This document shows positions 25,127 to 33,297 of a stretch of 64,000 nucleotides of DNA, piece by piece. A model generated the notes under the pieces. The model searched no databases and was not told the DNA's origin. It worked only from the letters and a program-made list of their open reading frames with translations. The translations under genes were made by a program, and so were the position numbers. The DNA comes from Solihabitans fulvus (GTDB lineage: Bacteria; Actinomycetota; Actinomycetes; Mycobacteriales; Pseudonocardiaceae), in assembly GCF_008386585.1 (NCBI RefSeq), contig NZ_VUOB01000053.1, forward strand, positions 53,339 through 117,338, written 5' to 3'. How positions within the stretch are numbered: the first letter of the stretch is position 1; every line of letters begins with the position of its first letter.

Positions 25127-27187
25127 GTGTCCCAACCGCGTCCCGCAGCCGCCGCACCCGCGCCACGCGTGGTGGTCACGGCCGGCACTACCGCGGGAGC
25201 GGCGGTGCGCGAGGCCGAGCTGCCGGGCAAGGGCCCCGACGCCATCCTCGTGGTCCGCGACCCCGACGGCCGGCTGCGCGACCTGGCCTGGACGCCGGAC
25301 GCCGACGTCGAGGTGGAGGCCGTCGCGGCGGACACTGAGGACGGCCGCAGCGTGCTGCGGCACTCCTGCGCGCACGTGCTCGCGCAGGCCGTGCAGCAGC
25401 TGTTCCCGCAGGCCAAGCTGGGCATCGGCCCGCCGGTTCGGGACGGCTTCTACTACGACTTTGCGGTGACCACGCCCTTCACGCCGGAGGACCTTCAGGC
25501 GTTGGAGAAGCGGATGAAGCAGATCATCAAGGGCTCGCAGCGGTTCTCCCGCCGCGTGGTGGAGTCGCTGGACGCGGCCAAGGACGAGTTGTCCGCGGAG
25601 CCGTTCAAGCTGGAGCTGGTCGACATCAAGGGCGGCGTGGACACCGCCGAGGTGATGGAGGTCGGCGGCGGCGAGCTGACCATCTACGACAACCTCGACC
25701 CGCGCAGCGGCGACCGCGTGTGGGGTGACCTGTGCCGCGGCCCGCACGTGCCGACCACCAAGCACATCCCGGCGTTCAAGCTGACCAGGGTCGCGGCGGC
25801 CTACTGGCGCGGCAACGAGAACAACCCCCAGCTCCAGCGCATCTACGGCACGGCGTGGGAGTCCCAGGAGGCCCTGGACACCTACCTCGAGCGGCTGGCC
25901 GAGGCGGAGCGCCGCGACCACCGCAAGCTCGGCACGGAGCTCGACCTGTTCAGCTTCCCGGACGAGATCGGCTCCGGTCTGCCCGTGTTCCACCCCAAGG
26001 GCGGCATCATTCGCCGGGCCATGGAGGACTACTCGCGCCGCCGGCACGAGGAAGAGGACTACGAGTTCGTCTACTCGCCGCACATCACCAAAAGCACGCT
26101 GTTCGAGACCTCCGGTCACCTCGACTGGTACAAGGAGGGCATGTACCCGGCGATGCACCTTGACGCCGAGTACAACGAGGACGGCACGGTCCGCAAGCCG
26201 GGGCAGGACTACTACCTCAAGCCGATGAACTGCCCGTTCCACGACCTGATCTTCAAGTCGCGCGGCCGGTCCTACCGCGAGCTGCCGCTGCGGATGTTCG
26301 AGTTCGGGTCCGTCTACCGGTACGAGAAGTCCGGCGTGATCCACGGCCTGACCCGCGTGCGCGGCATGACGCAGGACGACGCACACATCTTCTGCACCAG
26401 GGAACAGGTGCAGGAGGAGCTGAAGTCGCTGCTGACCTTCGTGCTGAACCTGCTGCGCGACTACGGTCTTGACGACTTCTACCTTGAGCTGTCCACGCGC
26501 AACGACGAGAAGTACGTCGGCCCGGACGAGGTGTGGGAGGAGGCCACCGAGACGCTGCGGAAGGTGGCCGAGGACTCCGGGCTCGACCTGGTGCCCGACC
26601 CCGGCGGCGCGGCGTTCTACGGGCCGAAGATCTCCGTGCAGGCCAGGGACGCGCTCGGCCGCACCTGGCAGATGTCCACGATCCAGCTGGACTTCATGCT
26701 GCCGGAGAAGTTCGAGCTGGAGTACACCGCGAGCGACGGCAGCCGGCAGCGTCCGGTGATGATCCACCGCGCGCTGTTCGGTTCGATCGAGCGCTTCTTC
26801 GGGGTGCTCACCGAGCACTACGCCGGCGCGTTCCCCGCCTGGCTGGCTCCGGTGCAGGTGGTCGGCATCCCGATCGCCGACGAGCACGTCGAGCACCTCA
26901 GTCAGGTGGCGAAGGCGTTGCGCGCCAAGGGGATCCGGGTCGAGGTGGACGGCTCCGGCGACCGCATGCAGAAGAAGATCCGCACGCACACCACGCAGAA
27001 GGTGCCGTTCCTGCTGCTGGCAGGCGCGCAGGACGTCGAGTCGGGCGCGGTGTCCTTCCGGTTCCGCGACGGCACGCAGATCAACGGCGTGCCGGTGGAC
27101 CAGGCCGTCGCCACGGTGGCCGAGTGGGTCGAGCGGCGGGAGAACGCCTCGCCGAGCGCCGAGGTCGTGCAGAAGGCCTTCGCGTGA
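25127..27187 (+). CDS. thrS: Threonyl-tRNA synthetase
   Basis: A 686-residue class-II synthetase of the expected length and domain order: N-terminal TGS domain, the editing domain with RHSCAHVLAQA near residue 83, the catalytic core with zinc ligand Cys in KPMNCPFHDLIF, motif 2 around FEFGSVYRYEKSG, motif 3 and the C-terminal anticodon-binding domain (QVVGIPIADEHVEHL). It charges tRNA-Thr. The GTG at 25127 has GAGGAG seven bases upstream; the frame is open further upstream but without a better start. It heads a gene block conserved with mycobacteria. Confidence 0.96.
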   Translation: MSQPRPAAAAPAPRVVVTAGTTAGAAVREAELPGKGPDAILVVRDPDGRLRDLAWTPDADVEVEAVAADTEDGRSVLRHSCAHVLAQAVQQLFPQAKLGIGPPVRDGFYYDFAVTTPFTPEDLQALEKRMKQIIKGSQRFSRRVVESLDAAKDELSAEPFKLELVDIKGGVDTAEVMEVGGGELTIYDNLDPRSGDRVWGDLCRGPHVPTTKHIPAFKLTRVAAAYWRGNENNPQLQRIYGTAWESQEALDTYLERLAEAERRDHRKLGTELDLFSFPDEIGSGLPVFHPKGGIIRRAMEDYSRRRHEEEDYEFVYSPHITKSTLFETSGHLDWYKEGMYPAMHLDAEYNEDGTVRKPGQDYYLKPMNCPFHDLIFKSRGRSYRELPLRMFEFGSVYRYEKSGVIHGLTRVRGMTQDDAHIFCTREQVQEELKSLLTFVLNLLRDYGLDDFYLELSTRNDEKYVGPDEVWEEATETLRKVAEDSGLDLVPDPGGAAFYGPKISVQARDALGRTWQMSTIQLDFMLPEKFELEYTASDGSRQRPVMIHRALFGSIERFFGVLTEHYAGAFPAWLAPVQVVGIPIADEHVEHLSQVAKALRAKGIRVEVDGSGDRMQKKIRTHTTQKVPFLLLAGAQDVESGAVSFRFRDGTQINGVPVDQAVATVAEWVERRENASPSAEVVQKAFA

Positions 27188-27264
27188 CCGAGCTCGCGAG
27201 GTCACCGTTCGACCCGGCACGTCTCGTCGCGGTGTCGTCGAGCGTGGGCGGGGCGGCGTCGTGA
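27184..27264 (+). CDS. Possible 26-codon coupling ORF between thrS and the HIT gene
   Basis: A short frame starts at a GTG overlapping the thrS stop (GTGA), with GAAGG eight bases upstream, and ends in a TGA overlapping the GTG of the HIT gene. Both junctions are the 4-nt overlaps typical of translational coupling. The product (VTELARSPFDPARLVAVSSS and six more residues) has no recognisable domain. It could be a genuine small protein, a device that keeps ribosomes moving to the HIT gene, or chance. Confidence 0.3.
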   Translation: MTELARSPFDPARLVAVSSSVGGAAS

Positions 27265-27818
27265 CGGCGGACGGCCCCGAGCTTGTCGAGCAGGACGGGA
27301 TCGGGGTCCACGACGCGTTGCAGCGGCTGTGGACCCCGCACCGGATGGCCTACATCCGGGGCGAGAACAAGCCGGTGGACGAGCAGCCGCACGGCTGCCC
27401 GTTCTGCGAGCTGGTGCGGCTGCCCGACGCCGACGCGCTGATCCTGGCGCGCGGCGAGCAGGTGTACGCCGTGCTGAACCTGTACCCGTACAACCCTGGC
27501 CACCTGATGGTGGTGCCCTACCGGCACGTCGCCGACTACACCGAGCTGACGGCGGCCGAGACGGTCGAACTGGCGGAGTTCACCCAGCGGGCCATGCGGG
27601 TCGTGCGCCGCGCCGCCGCGCCGCACGGCTTCAACCTCGGCATGAACCAGGGCGCGGTGGCCGGCGCCGGCATCGCTGCGCACCTGCACCAGCACCTGGT
27701 GCCGCGCTGGGGTGGCGACTCGAACTTCATGCCGGTGATCGGACAGACCAAGGTCCTGCCGCAGCTGCTCGCCGAGACGCGCGAGCTGATCGCGGCGGCG
27801 TGGGCCGAGACCGACTGA
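27261..27818 (+). CDS. HIT-family hydrolase/phosphorylase, Ap4A phosphorylase-like
   Basis: A 185-residue histidine-triad protein. The triad is HLHQHLVPRW; upstream are the nucleotide-binding NLYPYNPGHLMVVPYRH and the zinc-like CPFCELV. The best-known relative with this gene neighbour is mycobacterial Rv2613c, an Ap4A phosphorylase encoded next to thrS. Since aminoacyl-tRNA synthetases make Ap4A as a side product, the linkage has a plausible logic. The gene is linked to thrS by a short coupling ORF. Confidence 0.85.
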   Translation: MTADGPELVEQDGIGVHDALQRLWTPHRMAYIRGENKPVDEQPHGCPFCELVRLPDADALILARGEQVYAVLNLYPYNPGHLMVVPYRHVADYTELTAAETVELAEFTQRAMRVVRRAAAPHGFNLGMNQGAVAGAGIAAHLHQHLVPRWGGDSNFMPVIGQTKVLPQLLAETRELIAAAWAETD

Positions 27819-27844
27819 GCGAGCACACAAACCGGGAGCAGCAC

Positions 27845-29143
27845 ATGACATCGCCAGCTCTGGACGAGTCGGCACCGGACACCTCGACCCTGGTCGAGCA
27901 GCGCGACCGGGCGGCGGCCGACTACGCGACCCTGGTCGGGCGCGGGCTGAAGCTCGATCTGACCAGGGGCAAGCCGTCCTCGGCCCAGCTGGACCTGTCC
28001 AACGACCTGCTGGCGCTGCCCGGCGCCGGGCACGCCGTGGTGGACGGCACGGACACGCGCAACTACGGCGGACTGCTCGGCCTCACCGGACTGCGCGAGC
28101 TGTTCAGCGCGGCGCTCCAGGTGCCGACCGCCCAGCTGCTCGCGGCCGACAACGCCAGCCTCGCGGTGATGCACGACTGCCTCGTGCACGCGCAGCTCAG
28201 CGTGCTGCCCGGCGCGCAGCGCCGGTGGGCGGACGAGCCGAAGGTCAAGTTCCTCTGCCCGGTTCCCGGCTATGACAGGCACTTCGCGCTGTGCGAGCGG
28301 TTCGGCATCGAGATGATCCAGGTGCCGATGACCGAGGACGGCCCCGACATGGACGTGGTCGAGCGCCTGGTGGCGGCCGACCCTGCGGTCAAGGGCATCT
28401 GGTGCGTGCCGAAGTACAGCAACCCGGACGGGGTGGTGTACAGCGACGAGACCGCGCGGCGGCTGGCGGCGATGCCGACGGCGGCGCCGGACTTCCGGAT
28501 CTTCTGGGACAACGCCTACGCGGTGCACCACCTCACCGACGAGGAGGTGCGGATCGCCGACCTGCTTGCCCTGTGTGCCGAGCACGGGAACCCCGACCGT
28601 GCCTTCGTGTTCGGCTCGACGTCGAAGATCACCTTCGCCGGGTCGGGCGTGTCGTTCTTCGGGTCCTCCGAGGCGAACGTGGCGTGGTACCTGAAGAACA
28701 CGGCCATGCGGACGATCGGTCCCGACAAGGTCAACCAGTTGCGCCACCTGATGTTCCTGCGCGACGAGGACGGGCTGCGCGAGCACATGCGGCGGCACCG
28801 CGAGCTGCTCCGGCCGAAGTTCGACGCGGTGGACCGGATCCTCACCGAGCAGCTGGACGGCACCGGCCTCGCGTCGTGGTCCAAGCCGCGCGGCGGGTAC
28901 TTCGTCAGCCTCGACGTGCCGGCGGGCTGCGCCAAGGAGGTCGTCCGCCGCGCGGCGGAGGCGGGCATCGCCCTCACGCCGGCCGGGGCGACGCACCCGC
29001 ACGGCCAGGACCCCGAGGACCGGACGATCCGCATCGGTCCGACGTTCCCGGACCTGGCCGACGTGGAGCTGGCCATGGCCGGCCTGGCCACCTGCGTGCG
29101 GCTCGTCGGCTACGAGAGGCTGCTTGGCGAGGGCGCGCGGTAG
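27845..29143 (+). CDS. Class-I aspartate aminotransferase-like enzyme (subgroup 1c)
   Basis: A 432-residue PLP enzyme of the actinobacterial aspartate aminotransferase subgroup 1c (the AspT-like PF12897 family). Visible features are LDLTRGKPSSAQLDLS, NYGGLLGL, WCVPKYSNPDG, WDNAYAVHHL with the PLP-contacting Asp, the Schiff-base lysine in STSKITFAG, and RGGYFVSLD. It should transfer the amino group between aspartate and 2-oxoglutarate. GGGAG precedes the ATG. It lies 26 bp after the HIT gene, at the start of the material that separates HIT from pgsA. Confidence 0.88.
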   Translation: MTSPALDESAPDTSTLVEQRDRAAADYATLVGRGLKLDLTRGKPSSAQLDLSNDLLALPGAGHAVVDGTDTRNYGGLLGLTGLRELFSAALQVPTAQLLAADNASLAVMHDCLVHAQLSVLPGAQRRWADEPKVKFLCPVPGYDRHFALCERFGIEMIQVPMTEDGPDMDVVERLVAADPAVKGIWCVPKYSNPDGVVYSDETARRLAAMPTAAPDFRIFWDNAYAVHHLTDEEVRIADLLALCAEHGNPDRAFVFGSTSKITFAGSGVSFFGSSEANVAWYLKNTAMRTIGPDKVNQLRHLMFLRDEDGLREHMRRHRELLRPKFDAVDRILTEQLDGTGLASWSKPRGGYFVSLDVPAGCAKEVVRRAAEAGIALTPAGATHPHGQDPEDRTIRIGPTFPDLADVELAMAGLATCVRLVGYERLLGEGAR

Positions 29144-29212
29144 GCGCCGTCCGCGGCGCACCGGGGCGTGTTGGTCGCGCCCCGGTCCGCCGCCGGCCTC
29201 GGCCGTGCAACG

Positions 29213-29677
29213 TCAGGAACCCGCGACGTCCAGGTGCCCGGCCGCGGTCCACTCCGGGGACGCGAACCTGGGCGTGAGCTGTCCCGGCCCGATCTCCTCG
29301 CCGCAGTCCCGGCAGCTCACCACGGGCTCAAGGTCGGTGCCGCAGTGGTGCTCCCAGACCACGGGCGGGCGGTCGACCAGGTGCCGGTCGCCCCACTGGG
29401 TCAGCAGGAGCAGCACGGGACGCAGCTCCTGGCCGGCGTCGGTGAGGTGGTACTCGAAGCGGGGCGGCCGCTCGTGGTACTGCACCTTCGTGATCACCTC
29501 GGCGTCGACGAGATGGCGCAGCCGGGCGGTCAGCACGTCCCTCGGCGCTCCCGTGTTGCGAGCGATGCCGTCGAACCGGCGCACGCCGAAGAAGATCTCG
29601 CGGAGCACCAGCAGGGAGTACTTCTCGCCGACCACGCTCAGCGCCTCGGCCGCCGCGCAGGGTCGTGGTGTGGTCAT
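29213..29677 (-). CDS. HxlR-family winged-helix regulator
   Basis: A 154-residue HxlR-type regulator: ALSVVGEKYSLLVLREIFFG, FDGIARNTGAPRDVLTARLR and a wing at PPRFEYHLTDAGQELRPVL. The C-terminal extension carries CRDCGEE, a possible metal-binding pair, as in other extended members. No clear ribosome-binding site precedes ATG 29677; GTG 29683 is the alternative, and a leaderless transcript is possible. It is divergent from a thiolase gene, with palindromic sites in the gap. Confidence 0.85.
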   Translation of the reverse strand: MTTPRPCAAAEALSVVGEKYSLLVLREIFFGVRRFDGIARNTGAPRDVLTARLRHLVDAEVITKVQYHERPPRFEYHLTDAGQELRPVLLLLTQWGDRHLVDRPPVVWEHHCGTDLEPVVSCRDCGEEIGPGQLTPRFASPEWTAAGHLDVAGS

Positions 29678-29698
29678 CAGCACAGCATAGAGGGGTTG

Positions 29699-29752
29699 GT
29701 TGGTTTTTCCAACTGACCGGATTACGGTGAATCCAGTTTTCCAACTAACTGG
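29699..29752. promoter_or_regulatory. Two operator-like palindromes between the HxlR regulator and the thiolase
   Basis: GTTGG-N5-CCAAC (29699-29713) and CCAGTT-N8-AACTGG (29733-29752) share the embedded direct repeat TTTTCCAACTRAC at 29705 and 29737, exactly 32 bp apart (about three helical turns). The second site ends 11 bp before the thiolase ATG. HxlR regulators bind such AT-richer dyads at divergent promoters, so autoregulation and thiolase control are likely. Confidence 0.6.
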
Positions 29753-29763
29753 AGGTCGTCATC

Positions 29764-30933
29764 ATGCGCGACGCCGTGATCGTCGAGGCCGTTCGCTCAC
29801 CGGTCGGCAAGGGCAAGTCGTCCGGCACGCTGGCCGGGGTCCACCCCGTCGAACTGCTCGCCCACAGCCTGCGCGCCCTGGTCGACCGGAGCGGCATCGA
29901 TCCCGCGCTGGTCGAGGACGTCATCGGCGGCTGCGTCGACCAGGTCGGCGAGCAGGCCATGAACACCACCCGTTACGCCTGGCTGTCCGCGGGCTTCCCC
30001 GAGTCCGTGCCGGCCACGACGATCGACCGGCAGTGCGGCTCCTCTCAGCAGGCCGTGCACTTCGCCGCGCAGGCCGTGCTCTCCGGCGCGGCCGACCTCG
30101 TGGTCGCCTGCGGGGTCGAGTCGATGAGCCGGGTGCCCATGTGGTCCAACGTCGGCGAGGGCAACGACCCGTTCGGTCCGGGCATCGCCGCCCGCTACCC
30201 GGACGGGTTGGTGCCGCAGGGGATCAGCGCCGAGCTGATCGCCGCCAAGTGGGGGCTCGGCCGCGCCGAGCTGGACGACTTCGCGCTGCACAGCCACCGC
30301 AAGGCCGCCTCGGCCGCTTCGGCTGGCGTGTTCGCCAAGGAGGTGGCGCCGCTCAACGGGGTCACCGGCGACGAGAGCATTCGGCCGGAGACGAGCGCGC
30401 AGGCGCTGAGCGGGCTGCGGCCCGCCTACTACAGCGCGGAGATGGCCGAGCGGTTCCCGGAGATCGGCTGGCACGTGACGGCGGGCAACAGCAGCCCGCT
30501 CAACGACGGCTCCGCCGCGCTGCTCGTCACCACCAGCGAGAACGCCGCGCGCCTCGGCCTGCGTCCGCGCGCAAGGCTGCATAGCTTCGCGGTGGTCGGC
30601 GACGACCCCATCTACATGCTCACCGGCGTGATCCCGGCCACCGAGAAGGTGCTCGCGCGCGCCGGGCTCGGCATCGAGGACATCGACCTGTTCGAGGTCA
30701 ACGAGGCGTTCGCGTCGGTGGTGCTCGCCTGGCAGCGGGAGACGGGTGCGCGGGAGGACCGGGTCAACGTCAACGGCGGGGCGATCGCCCTCGGCCATCC
30801 GCTCGGCGCCAGCGGCGCGCGGATCATGACCACGCTCGTGCACGCCCTGGAACAGCGTGACGCGCGTTACGGGCTCCAGCTGATGTGCGAGGCTGGCGGA
30901 ATGGCCAACGCCACGATCCTGGAACGCCTCTGA
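29764..30933 (+). CDS. Acetyl-CoA C-acyltransferase (thiolase)
   Basis: A 389-residue degradative-type thiolase. The nucleophilic Cys lies in DRQCGSSQQA near residue 90; the C-terminal catalytic motifs are NVNGGAIALGHPLGASGAR (His) and CEAGGMANATI (second Cys, with Glu-Ala in place of the commoner Ile-Gly). It should cleave 3-oxoacyl-CoA to acetyl-CoA and a shortened acyl-CoA in fatty-acid or steroid side-chain breakdown. GGAGG precedes the ATG. It is a single gene between the HxlR operators and a strong terminator. Confidence 0.9.
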   Translation: MRDAVIVEAVRSPVGKGKSSGTLAGVHPVELLAHSLRALVDRSGIDPALVEDVIGGCVDQVGEQAMNTTRYAWLSAGFPESVPATTIDRQCGSSQQAVHFAAQAVLSGAADLVVACGVESMSRVPMWSNVGEGNDPFGPGIAARYPDGLVPQGISAELIAAKWGLGRAELDDFALHSHRKAASAASAGVFAKEVAPLNGVTGDESIRPETSAQALSGLRPAYYSAEMAERFPEIGWHVTAGNSSPLNDGSAALLVTTSENAARLGLRPRARLHSFAVVGDDPIYMLTGVIPATEKVLARAGLGIEDIDLFEVNEAFASVVLAWQRETGAREDRVNVNGGAIALGHPLGASGARIMTTLVHALEQRDARYGLQLMCEAGGMANATILERL

Positions 30934-30960
30934 CCCGGACGGAAGTAGGGCGAAAAGGCG

Positions 30961-30998
30961 ACCGCCCCCGACATGAGCGAGCTCATGTCGGGGGCGGT
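30961..30998. terminator. Very strong bidirectional hairpin terminator
   Basis: A perfect 18-bp inverted repeat (30961-30978 with 30981-30998) separated by only two bases lies between the convergent thiolase and cold-shock genes. In practice the innermost pairs would open to form a small loop. Confidence 0.85.
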
Positions 30999-31071
30999 GA
31001 ACTATCCCGGAACCGAGCAGCAGGCCCCCGGTGAAAGCGGAACCAGCCTGCGCGACGAGGGGATCAGGGGA

Positions 31072-31275
31072 TCAGATAGCCCGAACGCCCTGGGCCTGCG
31101 GGCCCTTCTGGCCCTGGCCGATCTCGAACTCCACGCGCTGGTTCTCCTCCAGGGACTTGAAGCCCGTGCCCTGGATCTCCGAGTAGTGCACGAATACGTC
31201 CGGGCCGCCGCCGTCCTGCGCGATGAACCCGAAGCCCTTTTCGCCGTTAAACCACTTGACAGTGCCTTGCGCCAT
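31072..31275 (-). CDS. CspA-family cold shock protein
   Basis: A 67-residue cold-shock domain protein and nothing else. RNP1 reads KGFGFI and RNP2 VFVHYS, within the standard AQGTVKWFNGEKGF start and ending GPQAQGVRAI. It binds single-stranded RNA/DNA and acts as an RNA chaperone. GGGAG lies 10 bases before the ATG. The 5' leader contains a GGCCCC/GGGGACC hairpin about 30 bp upstream, which could contribute to temperature control, as in other csp mRNAs. Confidence 0.95.
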   Translation of the reverse strand: MAQGTVKWFNGEKGFGFIAQDGGGPDVFVHYSEIQGTGFKSLEENQRVEFEIGQGQKGPQAQGVRAI

Positions 31276-31410
31276 GCTGCTGGCTCCCTGCAATAAACCA
31301 CAATGAGGCCCCCACAGCGGGGACCCGTGGACCACCGTAGAGCAGCGGCACCACCTTTGTCCGCACCGGCACACCCCTAACGCGCCAAATGGCACCGAGT
31401 GACACGAAAG

Positions 31411-32049
31411 TCACCTCGGCACGAACCCCGACTCGTAGGCCGCGATGACCGCCTGTGTGCGGTCGCGCGCACCGAGTTTCCCCAGGATATTGCCCACATG
31501 CGTCTTGATCGTCTCCAGGCTCACGTACAGCTCGGCGGCGATCTCGCCGTTGGACAGCCCGGTCGCCATCAGTCGCAAAACTTCTGCCTCGCGCGCGGTG
31601 AGCTCGGCGGCCAGCCCACCCCCCGAGCGCCCGTAGGTCGCCGCCAGCTCCCGGATCGAGGCGGGGAACAACAGCGAGTCGCCGTGCGCGACCAACCGGA
31701 TCGCCTGCACCATCGCGTCCGGCCTGGTCCGCTTGAGCAGGAACCCGCTCGCGCCGGCGCGCAGGGCGTCGTAGACGTACTCGTCGTTCTCGAAGGTCGT
31801 CACCACGATCACCCTCGGTGGCTCCGGCACGGACTCCAGCAAGTGCCTGGTCGCCTGGATGCCGTCGATCTTGGGCATCCGCACGTCCATCAGCACCACG
31901 TCCGGCCGCAGCGCCCTGACCAGCGGCGTGACCTCGGCGCCGCTGGCGGCCTCGCCCACCACGGTCAGGTCGGGCTCGGCGTCCACGATGACCCGCAGCC
32001 CCGTCCTGACCAGGTCCTCGTCGTCGACGACGAGCACTCGCACGGTCAT
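31411..32049 (-). CDS. LuxR/NarL-family response regulator
   Basis: A 212-residue two-component response regulator: receiver domain with acidic pocket VDDED (9-12), phosphoacceptor Asp55 in VVLMDVRMP, TTF near 87 and K in FLLKRT, followed by a LuxR helix-turn-helix (LTAREAEVLRLMATGLSNGE, IKTHVGNILGKLG). ATG 32049 follows GAAGGGAA. GTG 32088 overlaps the kinase stop and would add 13 residues, mostly encoded by a tandem repeat. It is the output partner of the upstream kinase. Confidence 0.92.
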   Translation of the reverse strand: MTVRVLVVDDEDLVRTGLRVIVDAEPDLTVVGEAASGAEVTPLVRALRPDVVLMDVRMPKIDGIQATRHLLESVPEPPRVIVVTTFENDEYVYDALRAGASGFLLKRTRPDAMVQAIRLVAHGDSLLFPASIRELAATYGRSGGGLAAELTAREAEVLRLMATGLSNGEIAAELYVSLETIKTHVGNILGKLGARDRTQAVIAAYESGFVPR

Positions 32050-32059
32050 GGGGTTCCCT

Positions 32060-32088
32060 TCGGCAGGAGTCACGTCGGCAGGAGTCAC
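32060..32088 (-). repeat. Tandem 15-nt repeat at the kinase/regulator junction
   Basis: The 14-bp unit GTGACTCCTGCCGA occurs twice with a 15-nt period (32088-32075 and 32073-32060, minus strand). It provides two in-frame GTG codons ahead of the response-regulator ATG. The first overlaps the kinase stop. Confidence 0.7.
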
Positions 32089-33287
32089 GAGGTGGTCTTC
32101 AGCGGGAGGCGGGCCGTCAGCCGCCAGATCGGGCCGTCCGCGCCCGATGTCATGCCGCCGCGCAGTACGGCGACCCGCTCGGCCACGCCGCGCAGCCCGC
32201 GCCCGCCGCCGTCCCGGCCGGGCCTGCCGGTGCCGAGCGGGTTGGTCAGCTCCAGTTCGAGCGCGTCCTCGTGCAGCGTGAGCCGCAGTCGCGCCGGCAC
32301 CTGGCCGGCGTGCCGCAGCACGTTGGTGAGGCCCTCCTGCACGATCCGGTACGCCTCCCTGGACACCGCGGCCGGCACCCGGCCGAGCGACCCGGTCAGC
32401 TCCTCGGCCACCTCGACGCCGGCCAGCCTGGTCTGCGCCAGCAGCCTGCCGAGGTCGCCGAGGTCGGGCTGCGGCGCGGTGCCGGGCGCGTCCTCCCGCA
32501 GCAGCCCGAGCACGTGGTCCAGCTCATCGAGCGCTCCGCGCGCCGACTCACCGATCGCGGCCAGCGCGGTGGCGGCGAACGCGGGGTCGGTGGTCAGCAC
32601 CCGCTCGGCGGCGGCGGCCTGGATGGTGACCACGCTCAGCGCGTGGCCGACCGAGTCGTGCAGCTCGCGTGCGAGCCGGTTGCGGTGGGCCAGCGCCGCC
32701 GCCCGCCGCTCCAGCTCGGCCACCCGGTCGGCGGGGGACGGGCCGAGCAGCGCAGGCGCGAGCCCGACGAAGACCAGGCCACCCGCCCAGGCGGCGCAGA
32801 CCAGACCGACCGCCAGGACCACCGCCAGCGCGGGCGACCACCAGCCGACGTTCAGCACGAACTGGGTCATCGGCGAGCCCGCCGGCGCGAACGGCGTGAT
32901 CAACAGCACCACCACGGCGGGCGGGATGGCCAGCGTCATGCCGCTGACCACGCCGCCGACCACGACGTGCGCGAGGAACCAGGCCGCGCCGCGCACCCTG
33001 GCCCCGCCCGCCTCGACGGCCGGCACACCAAGCAGGGCGCGCACCGCGGCGCCCTCCAGCACCCGCACGATGGGGAACAGCCCGGTCACCGCCACCAGCG
33101 GCAGCGCGGCCAGGAGCGCGACCAGCTCCTGGACCAGCAGCGGCAGGTCCCGCGCGACGAAGGGCACCAGCAGGGAGTTGGTGAGCAGGAAGAACGGCAT
33201 CATCAGCGCGCCGCCCAGGATCAGGTACGCCCAGCGCAGCCGGGCACGCCGCCCGAGGAGCGCGGCGAGAACCCTCCTGGCGGCCAT
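32085..33287 (-). CDS. Sensor histidine kinase (HisKA_3, NarL-type partner)
   Basis: A 400-residue membrane kinase. The N-terminal half has about six hydrophobic helices with no large outside loop, so the signal is probably sensed within or near the membrane. The HisKA_3 motif is RELHDSVGHALS with the phospho-accepting His, and the ATPase domain has IVQEGLTNVLRHAG (N box) and GGRGLRGVAERV (G box). ATG 33287 has GAGG eight bases upstream. It follows the multi-pass protein gene by 10 bp and precedes its response regulator, so the three genes form an operon. Confidence 0.92.
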   Translation of the reverse strand: MAARRVLAALLGRRARLRWAYLILGGALMMPFFLLTNSLLVPFVARDLPLLVQELVALLAALPLVAVTGLFPIVRVLEGAAVRALLGVPAVEAGGARVRGAAWFLAHVVVGGVVSGMTLAIPPAVVVLLITPFAPAGSPMTQFVLNVGWWSPALAVVLAVGLVCAAWAGGLVFVGLAPALLGPSPADRVAELERRAAALAHRNRLARELHDSVGHALSVVTIQAAAAERVLTTDPAFAATALAAIGESARGALDELDHVLGLLREDAPGTAPQPDLGDLGRLLAQTRLAGVEVAEELTGSLGRVPAAVSREAYRIVQEGLTNVLRHAGQVPARLRLTLHEDALELELTNPLGTGRPGRDGGGRGLRGVAERVAVLRGGMTSGADGPIWRLTARLPLKTTS

Positions 33288-33297
33288 TCGCTGATCC

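Noticed and set aside
27081..27875. Minus-strand frame opposite the thrS/HIT junction
   Set aside because: Repeats the antisense composition bias; both plus-strand genes have clear family motifs.
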